Positions 24,329-33,899 of a stretch of 57,910 bases of DNA are shown in pieces. The DNA is taken from assembly GCA_026390075.1 (NCBI GenBank), contig JAPLGP010000004.1, positions 1-57,910 of the forward strand, given 5' to 3'. Positions within the stretch are counted from its first letter, which is position 1; each line of letters opens with the position of its first letter. A model generated the notes under the pieces. The model was given only the letters and a program-made list of their open reading frames with translations. It had not been told where the DNA came from and did no database searches. The position numbers and the translations under genes are program-made. The stretch comes from Campylobacterales bacterium. Lineage in GTDB: Bacteria > Campylobacterota > Campylobacteria > Campylobacterales > Sulfurimonadaceae.

Positions 24329-25171
24329 ATGGGATTTAGAATAAATACAAATGTTGGTGCGATGAACGCACACATGCAAGCTACGATGAACAATGTTGGA
24401 CTTGACAAAAGTCTTCAATCACTAAGCTCTGGTCTTAGAATTAACAAAGCAGCGGATGATTCAGCAGGTTTGGCAATTGCAAATAAACTTTCAGCTCAGT
24501 CTCAAGGTTTAGGTCAGGCGATTAGAAATGCAAATGATGGTATTGGTCTTATTCAAACCGCTGATGGCGCTATGCAAGAGTATGGAAATATCATGAAAAG
24601 AGTTAGAGTATTGGCTACACAAGCAGCCAATGACACTCAAGATGACACTTCAAGAAGCTATATATCTAAAGAGGTTCAATCCCTCTTAGCTGAAGCAAGT
24701 GATATTGCTGTTACAACTAAATTTAATGGGACGACTCTTTTAACTGGCTCATCTGGTTCCTTAGGTACAGGTACATTTGTATTTCATGTTGGTGCATACA
24801 ACAATGAAACACAAACTATTGCTTTTGGCTCAGGAGATGTAGCAAAACTAGCTGGTCAATCGGCTCCTGCAATTACGGTAGGGACTCAGGTATCAGCAGA
24901 ACTTACTATTGGTTATATGGACACAGCAATTCAAGCTATAGATGGATTGCGTGCGACAATGGGTGCTGCTCAAAATAAACTAGAAAGTACAATAAGAAAT
25001 ATTTCTGTAACCCAAGTAAATATTTCAGCTGCAGAGTCAAACATCAGAGATGTTGACTTTGCAGAAGAGAGTGCAAAATTCTCAAAACACAACATTTTAG
25101 CGCAGTCTGGTTCTTATGCCATGAGTCAAGCGAATGCTGTTCAGCAGAATGTACTAAAATTATTGCAATAA
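24329..25171 (+). CDS. Flagellin 4 (sigma54-controlled)
   Basis: A 280-residue flagellin of the same short type, but the most diverged of the four. It has AIRNAND for AIKNAND, SRSYIS for SRGYIS, and FAEESAKFSKHNI near the C terminus. Its promoter is of the RpoN class, like flaB of Campylobacter, so it is probably made earlier and placed near the hook (inference by analogy). The leader lacks the CsrA-like hairpin of genes 2 and 3. A bidirectional terminator follows. Confidence 0.94.
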   Translation: MGFRINTNVGAMNAHMQATMNNVGLDKSLQSLSSGLRINKAADDSAGLAIANKLSAQSQGLGQAIRNANDGIGLIQTADGAMQEYGNIMKRVRVLATQAANDTQDDTSRSYISKEVQSLLAEASDIAVTTKFNGTTLLTGSSGSLGTGTFVFHVGAYNNETQTIAFGSGDVAKLAGQSAPAITVGTQVSAELTIGYMDTAIQAIDGLRATMGAAQNKLESTIRNISVTQVNISAAESNIRDVDFAEESAKFSKHNILAQSGSYAMSQANAVQQNVLKLLQ

Positions 25172-25181
25172 GTAAATCATG

Positions 25182-25222
25182 GTCTAAAGCTATACTTTTT
25201 TTATAAAAATATAGTCTTAGAC
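25182..25222. terminator. Bidirectional terminator between flagellin 4 and maf
   Basis: Arms at 25182-25194 (GTCTAAAGCTATA) and 25210-25222 pair with a two-base internal mismatch around an A/T-rich loop. It lies between convergent genes and overlaps the maf stop codon. Confidence 0.6.
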
Positions 25223-27232
25223 TCTTTCATTTAAAAACTCTTCTAAACCTTTTATATAAATATCTACAATACTAAACATCTCTTTTTGTACTAATTTATC
25301 AAAGTTTTTGATATGCTTTTTCGCATTCTTCAGATTTTTTGTATTGAAAAAGTCAAGTATTGCGGTAAGTGAATATTTAAAAAATGATAAAAAAACAGCA
25401 GTTAAATTAACAGATTCGTTCTTTTGCTTATGAAGTATATATGAGACTATACCTAATAAGTCATAGAGATATTGCTCTTTATTTGAATATGATATAGTTT
25501 TTGAGTAATTTTCTATTTCTTTATATGTCTCTTTTGCATCCACTAATCTTTGTCTTATAGATGAGATATCCTTGTCACTTAGCTTAGTAATAGAACTCTT
25601 TTTTAGATCTTCTTTTATAGCTATAGAAAGTTGGCTTTTGTCAATATCTTCAAATAAATTTGTATCTATATCTTTTGTATATTTTGGTATTGTCTGCGTG
25701 ATATAAGAACCATCATTAAGATTATAAACTGTTTGATACTCTTTTTTTACAATAGGCATATTTCTATATAATGATTGAACAGAGGCATGCATGATTGCAT
25801 TTGTATATACGGTTTCTCGAAAGTTACCACGAACTTGAAAGAGATTTTTTGTGTTTTCCATAACATTAGATAGCTTGTCTTTATTCTCTGTATCAGCTTG
25901 ATATCCATACATATAATCTGCTGAATGGGATTGCCCTGTTTCTTGGTTGACCGCTAGATTTATCCCCAGTAGATATAGTTCTTTTGCATTTAAAAGCAAA
26001 GATAAAATAAGACTTACTGAACCTATACAAGGGCTTGTTAATGCAGTATAGTTACTTACATATTTTTCCCCCTCATCAAAGTAAAATACCTGTTCTTTTT
26101 TAAACATTTGTCGCACTTTCACAGGAATGTTCGACCCAAATATCATAGCAGCATCACTTAAAAAGCCATCTTCTAGTACATCCTCATAAAACTTTAATGA
26201 GGTTTCTCCACCATCAAGTTGAGTAACGACATCTGGCTTTATGTTATGTTTATGGAGAGTATTTAATATGGTTGAGATGGCTACAATTATAAATTTATGA
26301 TGATTGTTTTTTAGCCACTCTATATTGTCAATAAGTGATGGTCCAGCAGCAAGTACAAGTACTGGCTTATCTTTAAAAACAGAGTTACTAAAGTCACCTC
26401 CAACATTAAGTAAATTATATCCGTCATTCATATACTCTAAAGGTTTCATATATTTGAAGAGTGTTGCCTTATATGGGAAAAAAATGTAAGGTTGTGTAAT
26501 TAAAGCATTTTGTATCTGTTTTATTTTATCTTCCGTGTGAGTCGGAAATTTTACATATTTCATATATCTATTATAAAAAAATTGATTAGCAAGAAATTCA
26601 TTCATTATTTGAATAAAGGCATTTTCATCATCAGCAATTGAAAAGTACAACTTTGCTCTTTGTGCTAATTTGTAATACTCGGTAGTAAATAGTGATAGCT
26701 TGAAGAGTTCCAAATTATCTTCTATGATGATGTACTGTTTTGAAGATATTTTTTCATCAATCATCGAAATATGCATCCCCAAGCCTGTTCCAATAACTAT
26801 AAATTTATCTATGTCTATCATGTTCGTGTGACTATTTGTATTCATTGCATAATACTTCATTATGTGAAGTACACCTTCTACAACTTTAAAATCTTCTGGA
26901 GGGTTGTTAAGAAGTTCATCAGGTATATTATATAAAGGAGCCCCTTCAAAAGTTTGATGGTCTTTGTTAAAATCTACCTTATTTTTTAATTTCTCTGAGA
27001 GTTTATTTGAATCTCCACCATATAAATATTGGTTTGAAGTTAAATTTTTAACATCAAAATAACCATCTTTATACTCCAAATCAAGCGTAGGTATATAATC
27101 TCCGCTGTTTAATGCTTTATCAAACATAGCTAGTAATTTTGCTACATCTTTTTGTTCTTTGTTAAAATATTCCATATTTTTTAGATAAGTTTCGTAGGCT
27201 TTTTCTTCTATCAAATCCTGCATTTTATTCAC
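25217..27232 (-). CDS. maf: Maf-family flagellin glycosyltransferase (motility accessory factor)
   Basis: A 671-residue DUF115/MptE-like protein. The signature VLAAGPSLIDNIEWL (about residue 292) and the following IKPDVVTQLDGGE define the sialyltransferase-like core; Maf proteins move pseudaminic or legionaminic acid from CMP to flagellin Ser/Thr. Flanking N- and C-terminal helical domains are present. It is the last gene of the legionaminic acid operon, 16 bases after ptmA and convergent with the flagellins, which supports this role. Sugar specificity is inferred only from its neighbours. Confidence 0.87.
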   Translation of the reverse strand: MNKMQDLIEEKAYETYLKNMEYFNKEQKDVAKLLAMFDKALNSGDYIPTLDLEYKDGYFDVKNLTSNQYLYGGDSNKLSEKLKNKVDFNKDHQTFEGAPLYNIPDELLNNPPEDFKVVEGVLHIMKYYAMNTNSHTNMIDIDKFIVIGTGLGMHISMIDEKISSKQYIIIEDNLELFKLSLFTTEYYKLAQRAKLYFSIADDENAFIQIMNEFLANQFFYNRYMKYVKFPTHTEDKIKQIQNALITQPYIFFPYKATLFKYMKPLEYMNDGYNLLNVGGDFSNSVFKDKPVLVLAAGPSLIDNIEWLKNNHHKFIIVAISTILNTLHKHNIKPDVVTQLDGGETSLKFYEDVLEDGFLSDAAMIFGSNIPVKVRQMFKKEQVFYFDEGEKYVSNYTALTSPCIGSVSLILSLLLNAKELYLLGINLAVNQETGQSHSADYMYGYQADTENKDKLSNVMENTKNLFQVRGNFRETVYTNAIMHASVQSLYRNMPIVKKEYQTVYNLNDGSYITQTIPKYTKDIDTNLFEDIDKSQLSIAIKEDLKKSSITKLSDKDISSIRQRLVDAKETYKEIENYSKTISYSNKEQYLYDLLGIVSYILHKQKNESVNLTAVFLSFFKYSLTAILDFFNTKNLKNAKKHIKNFDKLVQKEMFSIVDIYIKGLEEFLNERV

Positions 27233-27248
27233 CTTTATTCAAATTTTA

Positions 27249-28019
27249 TTATAAGCACCATCCATCATCTACAATGATGTTTTGCCCATTTACATATTGA
27301 CTCATTTCACTAAGTAAATAGATGAGCGTTCCTTTTAAATCTTCGGTATTGAGCATTCCTTTATTTAAACAATTACTTTTATACGCTTCTAAAAATATTT
27401 CAGGCTGTCTATCTAATATTCCACCAGGACTGATTGCATTAATACGAATATTTTTGCCTTTAAAATATTTTGCAAAATATTTTATAAGATGAAGTAAACC
27501 ACCTTTTATAGCTGCATACTCTATAGCATTTGTCATATTTGTATCTTTGTATATTTCAAACCTTGGCGCAGTTACTCCATATATGGATGCCATAACAATA
27601 ATATTTCCATAGCCCTGTTTATAAAAGTATTGACTGAATTGTTGCGTTGTAAGAAAATATCCACCTAAATTCATATTGAGATTTTCACAAAAATCATCAT
27701 ACTCTATATCAAAAACATCGCGTCCAAAATTTTTATTTCTAGGATAGGCGTTATTTACTAAAGCATCTATGCGTCCATATTTTTTATCTAAATATTCGAT
27801 ACAAGCTTGTAAGGAGTTCTTTGAAGTAATATCAAGCTCTACAAAATCAATCGCATCACTTTTAAGCTCTTGAGATAAAGCTTTTGCTGTTTCTTCTCCC
27901 ACTATTTTGTTAATATCTGCAATAATTGCTATACCATTTTGTTCAACAATTGTTTTTACAAACTCTTTGCCAATAAGCCCAGCTCCGCCCGTTACTACTA
28001 CTACTTTATCTTTTAGCAT
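27249..28019 (-). CDS. ptmA: PtmA-like short-chain dehydrogenase
   Basis: A 256-residue SDR with the cofactor motif VTGGAGLIGKEF, NNAYPRN, an active-site Ser region (VMASIYG) and YAAIKGG (YxxxK). It ends VNGQNIIVDDGWCL, as in PtmA proteins of Campylobacter, where ptmA lies next to ptmB/legF and is assigned to legionaminic acid building-block synthesis. It overlaps legF by 14 bases. The exact step is not shown by sequence. Confidence 0.8.
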   Translation of the reverse strand: MLKDKVVVVTGGAGLIGKEFVKTIVEQNGIAIIADINKIVGEETAKALSQELKSDAIDFVELDITSKNSLQACIEYLDKKYGRIDALVNNAYPRNKNFGRDVFDIEYDDFCENLNMNLGGYFLTTQQFSQYFYKQGYGNIIVMASIYGVTAPRFEIYKDTNMTNAIEYAAIKGGLLHLIKYFAKYFKGKNIRINAISPGGILDRQPEIFLEAYKSNCLNKGMLNTEDLKGTLIYLLSEMSQYVNGQNIIVDDGWCL

Positions 28020-28713
28020 CGTTTTCTCTCATAATAAACTCTACAAATTTAAAATCCAATTCACTATCTATGTCAATGGATCTCTCTTCTGGCATAATGT
28101 ATAATCCCGTGTTTTCTAAAAACACGGTGCTGTAGTTATTGCGTATTGTATCTCTCTTCCAGATATATATCGATGCATTCATGTCATAAGTTTTAGGAGA
28201 GTCTTGTCTTCTAAGTATTGTTTCGTTTAAACTTTTTGACACAAAAATTTTTCCATCTTTATCCTGTTCTATGAGATTAAAGTAAGGACTTCTTCTACTT
28301 GGCATTGCAGTAATGAGGTTATCATTATCAGCATCTAAAAATTGTTCAAATGAATTAATAATATCTTGGACATCACGAAGTGGTGCAGTAGCATCTAAGT
28401 CTATTAAGTAATCAAATTTTTCATTATAATACTCTTCACTTCTTATGAAAGCATCTCGAATCACTTCTAGTTTTCCAGCTGTATCACTTGCCATTTTTGC
28501 ATCTCTTTTAAAAAAAACTTCTGCTCCATATTGCTTTGATATATCTGCTATGGCATCAGAATCTGTGCTTACTACTATATGTTCAAAGAGCTTACTCTCT
28601 TTTGCTTGTTCTATAGTATAAGCTATCAGTGGCTTGGAATTGATAACCCTGATATTTTTATTTTTAACACCTTTTGAACCGCCTCTGGCACAAATAGTAC
28701 ATAATATTTTCAT
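28006..28713 (-). CDS. legF: CMP-legionaminic acid synthetase
   Basis: A 235-residue cytidylyltransferase of the CMP-NeuAc synthetase type, also called PtmB in Campylobacter. It should activate legionaminic acid with CTP for Maf. The N-terminal nucleotide loop ICARGGSKGVKNKNIR and the later LIDLDATAPLRD and MNASIYIWKR motifs are typical. It overlaps ptmA and the upstream oxidoreductase gene. NeuA or PseF specificity cannot be excluded from motifs, but ptmE, legG and legI beside it favour legionaminic acid. Confidence 0.85.
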   Translation of the reverse strand: MKILCTICARGGSKGVKNKNIRVINSKPLIAYTIEQAKESKLFEHIVVSTDSDAIADISKQYGAEVFFKRDAKMASDTAGKLEVIRDAFIRSEEYYNEKFDYLIDLDATAPLRDVQDIINSFEQFLDADNDNLITAMPSRRSPYFNLIEQDKDGKIFVSKSLNETILRRQDSPKTYDMNASIYIWKRDTIRNNYSTVFLENTGLYIMPEERSIDIDSELDFKFVEFIMRENDAKR

Positions 28714-29615
28714 TGTTGTTCCTGCACTTTTTTAATGGTTTGCATAACACTTTTTGCCTCTGCATAGCTGCAACAAACAGTTTCTTTGTTCAAAATGGAC
28801 GTATGCATTTTTTCAAAAAAATGATTCTTTTGCAGATTTGAAAAACTATATACTTGTTCTAAAGAGTTTCTGCTTTTTTGTAGTAAAGTTGCATTGATAA
28901 AGTCTAAAGTATAACTATTTTCAATTGTATTTACATGAAGTGTTCTATGTGTTATTTTGCTGATATAATCAACTGTTATATTCACCATCACATTTTTATC
29001 TGTAATGCCAATGAGAGTTGTAAAATCATCCGAATCTATCTCTAAATCGGATATCTTTTTTTGATAGCTTTTCACATCCACAAGATTTCCAAAGAGCCAC
29101 TCTACATAATCTATCTCATGGCTTAAATCAAGCAAAACACCCCCGCCTTGAGCCTTACTTGCACTATATGATTTTGTGTAATCTGTGTTTGGTCGCCAAG
29201 TTGGAAGATATTGTCCACATGCCACATTCGCTGAGAAAACTATTTCATCTTTTAGAAGCTCTTGTAATCTTTGCAAAAGAGGATGAAATCTTAAAACATA
29301 ACCAACATAAACGCTATTTTTTTCTATAGGAAGATTTTTATCCACCTCAAAGAGAGGCTTTTCGCAAAAGATTATTTTATTGTTAAGATGTTTTTCAAGA
29401 TAGGAGAGCTGCTCATAATGTTTATTAGTTTCAGACGCTATGATAAAGTAATCATAGCTATCGAGTGCATCAACTGTTTCAAGAGAGAGAAAAGTCTTTT
29501 GAGTGTTTAACTTTTGTTTTGTCACTACATCAATAATTTTTATCTCTTTAAAATCAGACAACACTTCATAATGTCTTCTACCAATGGAGCCATAGCCAAT
29601 AATAAGCACTTTCAT
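28710..29615 (-). CDS. Gfo/Idh/MocA-family oxidoreductase (in the ptmF position)
   Basis: A 301-residue NAD(P)-dependent sugar oxidoreductase. The N-terminal Rossmann motif is IIGYGSIGRRHYEVL; CEKPLFE at about residue 84 is the EKP motif with the catalytic Lys; and GGGVLLDLSHEIDYV is the H-containing substrate motif. It lies between ptmE and legF with minimal spacing, the position of ptmF in Campylobacter loci. It probably acts on an early sugar precursor, but this is inferred from place. Confidence 0.75.
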   Translation of the reverse strand: MKVLIIGYGSIGRRHYEVLSDFKEIKIIDVVTKQKLNTQKTFLSLETVDALDSYDYFIIASETNKHYEQLSYLEKHLNNKIIFCEKPLFEVDKNLPIEKNSVYVGYVLRFHPLLQRLQELLKDEIVFSANVACGQYLPTWRPNTDYTKSYSASKAQGGGVLLDLSHEIDYVEWLFGNLVDVKSYQKKISDLEIDSDDFTTLIGITDKNVMVNITVDYISKITHRTLHVNTIENSYTLDFINATLLQKSRNSLEQVYSFSNLQKNHFFEKMHTSILNKETVCCSYAEAKSVMQTIKKVQEQQ

Positions 29616-29618
29616 AAC

Positions 29619-30665
29619 TTAAAACACTTCATGATAATCACTGTTGGCTTTTTTAAATTCATCCATTTGTCCTATATCTAACCAATATTCACTAATAGGG
29701 AAAGAGACACTTTGTAAGTTTTTATGAATCACCTCTTCAAAGAGTGTTGGCATGTCATAAAATGTATTTTCAGGTATGAGATTGAGTACTTCTGGCTCCA
29801 ATATATAAATACCTGCACTTACATAAAAATTATGGATAGGTTTTTCTGTTATACCAATAATTTTATTTTCTTTGATATCTACTACACCATAAGGTACTTG
29901 AAAATCATAGGCTCTAACACCCATAGTTGCTTTAGACTGGTTGCTTTTATGATACTCAAGCATATTCTCAAAGTTTACATTTGTAAGCAAATCTCCATTC
30001 ATTACAAAAAAGGTGTCATTCAATTTATTTCGTATTAAGCTCAAAGCACCAGCTGTTCCCATGCGTTTGTCTTCATGGATATACTCTATATTGACTCCAA
30101 ACTCTTTTCCATCTTTGAAGTAATTTTCTATAATTTTCGCTTTATAGCTTACACTAATTATTATATTTGTAAAACCATATTTTTTAAAATTACTTATAAT
30201 TGTTTCAAGTATCGGCTTATTTCCAACATGAAGCATAGGCTTTGGAGTATGTTCTGTTAATGGTCTAAGTCTCGTACCAAATCCACCCGCCATTAACACA
30301 ACTCTGTTTTCTTTATTTTTTGGTTTTAAAAGTTCATTTACTTCAATGATATCTATAAGCTTTCCATCATTATTAATGACAGGAATTTGATAGAGTTTAT
30401 TTTTGAGCGATAACTCTAAAACTTCTTCTCTAATATAGTTTTCTTTACAAGTTATAGGAGTTTTAAAAATTATGGATTCTACAAAGTCATTTAAAGAAAG
30501 ATTTTTTAGCAATGCTCTTCTTATATCTCCATCTGTTAAAGTACCGAGTAATTTTCTATCAGCATCCACAACAAGTGCGATTCTTTTAGAACCGCTTTCT
30601 ATTACTGTAAGCGCTTCTTTTATTGTGGAAGTTGGCTTTAATAATATGTTATCTATATTTTTCAT
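29619..30665 (-). CDS. ptmE: PtmE-like CBS-domain sugar-1-phosphate nucleotidyltransferase
   Basis: A 348-residue protein with two CBS modules (about 1-115) and a nucleotidyltransferase domain (about 120-348). The latter starts MAGGFGTRLRPLTEHTPKPM (G-x-G-T-R-L-x-P-L-T ... PKP). In Campylobacter jejuni PtmE makes the GDP-linked glucosamine building block of the legionaminic acid pathway. The CBS pair may give regulation by a nucleotide. GGAGAAG lies upstream of the ATG. It follows legG by 17 bases. Confidence 0.82.
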   Translation of the reverse strand: MKNIDNILLKPTSTIKEALTVIESGSKRIALVVDADRKLLGTLTDGDIRRALLKNLSLNDFVESIIFKTPITCKENYIREEVLELSLKNKLYQIPVINNDGKLIDIIEVNELLKPKNKENRVVLMAGGFGTRLRPLTEHTPKPMLHVGNKPILETIISNFKKYGFTNIIISVSYKAKIIENYFKDGKEFGVNIEYIHEDKRMGTAGALSLIRNKLNDTFFVMNGDLLTNVNFENMLEYHKSNQSKATMGVRAYDFQVPYGVVDIKENKIIGITEKPIHNFYVSAGIYILEPEVLNLIPENTFYDMPTLFEEVIHKNLQSVSFPISEYWLDIGQMDEFKKANSDYHEVF

Positions 30666-30682
30666 AATACTTCTCCTATTAA

Positions 30683-31840
30683 CTAAAATTGAATATCATA
30701 AAAGATTTTTATTATAATATCTTGTAAATCAATATTTTTTAAAATATCTATTACCTTTTTACTCGCCATTTCTTTGCCATAAGGATTTTCTACATTTTTT
30801 AAGCTCTCTTGAAAAACAGGCTGATATAACTTGTCAAATGCTTTTAAGATACTCTCTTTATACGGTTCACAATCTATGACACTACGAGCTTTTATTCTTC
30901 CTTGTTGTCTTGTTCCTATATTTATTGTTCCTATTTTGAAGCTTGGAACTTCCGCCAGCCCGCTAGAGCTATTGCCGACAACTGCATCCACATGCCGCAA
31001 TGCACTAATATAGCGAAGTTGCCCTAAAGATGCAAACACAACAGCTTTTTGTGGATTTTTAGAAATATATTCGTCACACATGGCATTGATAACTCTTCCA
31101 TCTGTATCACTGTTTGCTTTTGTCATAATGATATTTGTATCTTCTAACTCATCTATTGCATCCAAAATGGCTTGGAACTGCTCCTTGGCTGAAAAATTTT
31201 CAAGAGTAACAGGATGAAAGGTGAGTAAAATATTTTTTTTATTTAATTTAAAATTGATAGACTCTTCAAACTCTTCTTTGCTAAGTAACTTTAATCTTAA
31301 AATATTATCTATTCCAAAACCACCCACATTAAATACATTTTTTGGATTTTCGCCAAGTTGAATAATACGATTTTTATACTCCTCTGTTGTAGCACAATGA
31401 ATATGAGACAATTTCGTTATAGCATGTCTAATAGATTCATCAAATGCACCTTCTGTTCGTTCCCCACCAGCAAGATGCATAATTGGCACTCCCAATATCA
31501 TTGCACAGGAAGCGGCACTTAACATCTCATACCTATCGCCCAAGATAATAACAATGTCTGGATTTAATTCTGAATACGCTTCAGCAAATGAGATTTGCAC
31601 TAAACCCATCGCCTTGGATATCCCAATGGCACTATCGGATGATAAAAGTATCTCAATCTTTTTATCTATTTTAAAATCTTTTTCTATCTCTTTGTAGGTT
31701 AAACCAAATTCTGGAGATAAATGTGTTCCAGTTACAATAAGCTGTAAACTTAACTCTTCATCGTTTTGTATCTCTTTCATTATCCAAAAAAGAGAGCCAT
31801 ATTCAGCTCTTGTTGCAGTTACTACACATATTTTTTTCAT
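30683..31840 (-). CDS. legG: Hydrolysing NDP-sugar 2-epimerase
   Basis: A 385-residue NeuC-type enzyme that epimerises and removes the nucleotide from the diacetylated bacillosamine-type intermediate. Motifs: VTATRAEYGSL at the N terminus, VILGDRYEMLSAA, HLAGGERTEGAFDESIRHAI, and GNSSSGLAEVPSF near the C terminus. It overlaps legI by an ATGA. It is one step before LegI condensation with phosphoenolpyruvate. NeuC proper (for sialic acid) is the alternative; the locus favours LegG. Confidence 0.87.
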   Translation of the reverse strand: MKKICVVTATRAEYGSLFWIMKEIQNDEELSLQLIVTGTHLSPEFGLTYKEIEKDFKIDKKIEILLSSDSAIGISKAMGLVQISFAEAYSELNPDIVIILGDRYEMLSAASCAMILGVPIMHLAGGERTEGAFDESIRHAITKLSHIHCATTEEYKNRIIQLGENPKNVFNVGGFGIDNILRLKLLSKEEFEESINFKLNKKNILLTFHPVTLENFSAKEQFQAILDAIDELEDTNIIMTKANSDTDGRVINAMCDEYISKNPQKAVVFASLGQLRYISALRHVDAVVGNSSSGLAEVPSFKIGTINIGTRQQGRIKARSVIDCEPYKESILKAFDKLYQPVFQESLKNVENPYGKEMASKKVIDILKNIDLQDIIIKIFYDIQF

Positions 31841-32835
31841 AATTGAATCTGCTCATCTTGATTGTAATCTTTATTGGAGAGTTGATTTATAAGTGTATCC
31901 CAAAGCATAGGGCTTAACCCATCCCCTGGCTTTTTAATTGTTAAATTTTTAACAGAAAAAAGCCCACCTTTTGAGATTTTAGTTTTTGCAACGATAGATT
32001 TTCTACAAACATCTCGATTTTTTAACTCACTCTTTGTAGGAGTTTTTATCCCATTGCCAAGAGCTATTTCTATATTTCTAATTGCTTTTACCATCTCTTT
32101 TAACTCTTGTGGATTTAATGAAGCTTGATGATCAGGACCATGCATAGATTTGTCTAGTGTAAAATGTTTTTCAATTATTTTTGCACCCATAGCAACAGCG
32201 GCGATGGGTACTTCTATCCCTAGCGTATGGTCACTGTATCCATAATCCACATGCCATGCAGTTCCTATACTCACCATAGCTTTTAGGTTCACATCTTCCA
32301 TCGCTGTGGGGTATTCGGTCGTGGCATGAAGCAGGGCAATATCCGAGCGATTTGTACCAGAGTCGATTAAAATTTCGATTGCCTTACCTATCTCATCCAT
32401 AGTTGCCATGCCAGTAGAGAGAATGACTTTTTTTCTTAAGTTTCCTATATGTCTTAAAAGTGGTAAATTTGTAACTTCTCCAGAACCTATTTTAAATATA
32501 TCTTGTAACTCAGATAAAAAATCTGCACTCTCTATCTCATCTGGAGTCGATAAAAAAAGTATCCCTTTTGCATCACAGTAGTGCTTAAGTTCTCTAAATT
32601 CATTATAGGTTAATTCAAGTTTTTTAACCATGTCAAACTGCGTTTCTTCATCATCTAAGCCCTGTTTTTGATACGCTGCTTTTTGTGTATATTTTGAAAT
32701 ACTCAGCTCTGCACTAAATGTTTGAAACTTCACTGCATCCACTCCACATGCCACTGCAACATCAATCAATTTTTTGGCTAAATGTATATCGCCATTATGA
32801 TTGACTCCTGCTTCTGCTATGATAAATGCACTCAA
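31837..32835 (-). CDS. legI: Legionaminic acid synthase (NeuB family)
   Basis: A 332-residue enzyme condensing a 6-deoxy mannosamine derivative with phosphoenolpyruvate. The TIM-barrel part (about 1-270) shows IIAEAGVNHNGD, VKFQTF, LSTGMAT and EKHFTLDKSMHGPDH. The C-terminal antifreeze-like SAF domain (about 275-332) has RKSIVAKTKISKGG. Length is normal. It overlaps both neighbours by 4 bases. Two copies of the dispersed word (32247 and 32744) lie inside it. Confidence 0.88.
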   Translation of the reverse strand: MSAFIIAEAGVNHNGDIHLAKKLIDVAVACGVDAVKFQTFSAELSISKYTQKAAYQKQGLDDEETQFDMVKKLELTYNEFRELKHYCDAKGILFLSTPDEIESADFLSELQDIFKIGSGEVTNLPLLRHIGNLRKKVILSTGMATMDEIGKAIEILIDSGTNRSDIALLHATTEYPTAMEDVNLKAMVSIGTAWHVDYGYSDHTLGIEVPIAAVAMGAKIIEKHFTLDKSMHGPDHQASLNPQELKEMVKAIRNIEIALGNGIKTPTKSELKNRDVCRKSIVAKTKISKGGLFSVKNLTIKKPGDGLSPMLWDTLINQLSNKDYNQDEQIQL

Positions 32836-33899
32836 TCTGCCACCCCATAATGATATTTTAGTAAATAGCTACTATATTTTTCTTGTGTACTCAAATCGAC
32901 TTTTTCCCTCCATTGCTTAACAATAGAGTGATAAATTTCTGTATTATAGAGAGATTTTCCTATATAAAAAGGATGCACACCATTTTTAGCAAAATTCTTT
33001 TTATAGTTAAAAATACCATCATTCAGATTAACTCCGCCCCCCAAGATAAAAAAATCCAATCCTCTGTTTTGCAAGGTTTCTATCAGGAGATGCTTAAGAT
33101 AATCATTTGGACGATACGCAAAATACTCCTCAAGCGTACCACCCAAAAAGGAGTATGCTACATAATTGTTGTGTAGCACCAACTCGGCAGATATGACCAC
33201 ATGCTCATAAGATATAAAGATAAATAGAGCATTATTTGGCAATTTCTCTTTGATGGAACGAAAATAGTCTCTACTGAAAAAATAGATATCATCCGCACTA
33301 TTTCTCTGCATCGTCTGCCAATATACATCACAAAATATTGCAATATCTGCTTCACTTACATCTTTTGCCTCAATAATTTGATGTGTCAGATTGCTTCTAA
33401 TCGCTTTTTTGACATTTTTTCTAGTGGAGTGTTCATAAGAGTTCATCCAAATATCTTCTATTTTCAAATCCACAATGATATTTTGGTTGGCAACTACAAC
33501 ATTCATATCTGCAAAATATGTATGATTTTTATAGAGAGGATTAAATCTTGTAAACTCTGCGATAATATTGGCATCTTTGCAATATTGGATAAATGCTTCT
33601 CGTGCTTTTAAAATAAAATCTTTTTCTGTATCATCTTTGATAATCGCTCCATTGTACCCATAGGCACCCTCGATATCATAGTAATTCTTATCCAAATCAT
33701 ACCCAAGTGCATTAATATTTGTTTTAATAAAAGGGTAGAAAAAAATATTTTCCTCTTGCGTATAGACAAAACATTGTGCCTCTTTGCTTGTCAGAGCATA
33801 ATACTCAGCACTCAAATAGGGGTCTTGAAGATGCGAAGGGAGTGCGTAGAAATATGCACTCCATTTTGAATCACTCGGAGTTAGTAGTTCTACGCTCAT
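32832..33899 (-). CDS. FemAB-like GNAT acyltransferase
   Basis: A 355-residue protein of the FemAB/BioF2-like double-GNAT type. The second half has STRKNVKKAIR, then DVYWQTMQRNSADDIYFFS, and ends the fold with FILGGGVNLNDGIFNYKKNF. In this operon an N-acyltransferase is needed for legionaminic acid (LegH step) or for an unusual N-acyl group. Which of these applies is not decided by sequence. It overlaps legI and the methyltransferase gene by 4 bases each. Confidence 0.65.
   Translation of the reverse strand: MSVELLTPSDSKWSAYFYALPSHLQDPYLSAEYYALTSKEAQCFVYTQEENIFFYPFIKTNINALGYDLDKNYYDIEGAYGYNGAIIKDDTEKDFILKAREAFIQYCKDANIIAEFTRFNPLYKNHTYFADMNVVVANQNIIVDLKIEDIWMNSYEHSTRKNVKKAIRSNLTHQIIEAKDVSEADIAIFCDVYWQTMQRNSADDIYFFSRDYFRSIKEKLPNNALFIFISYEHVVISAELVLHNNYVAYSFLGGTLEEYFAYRPNDYLKHLLIETLQNRGLDFFILGGGVNLNDGIFNYKKNFAKNGVHPFYIGKSLYNTEIYHSIVKQWREKVDLSTQEKYSSYLLKYHYGVAD

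Noticed and set aside
21296-25171. Flagellin copies as an assembly duplication
   Set aside because: The central regions, promoters and spacers differ, so these are real paralogs.
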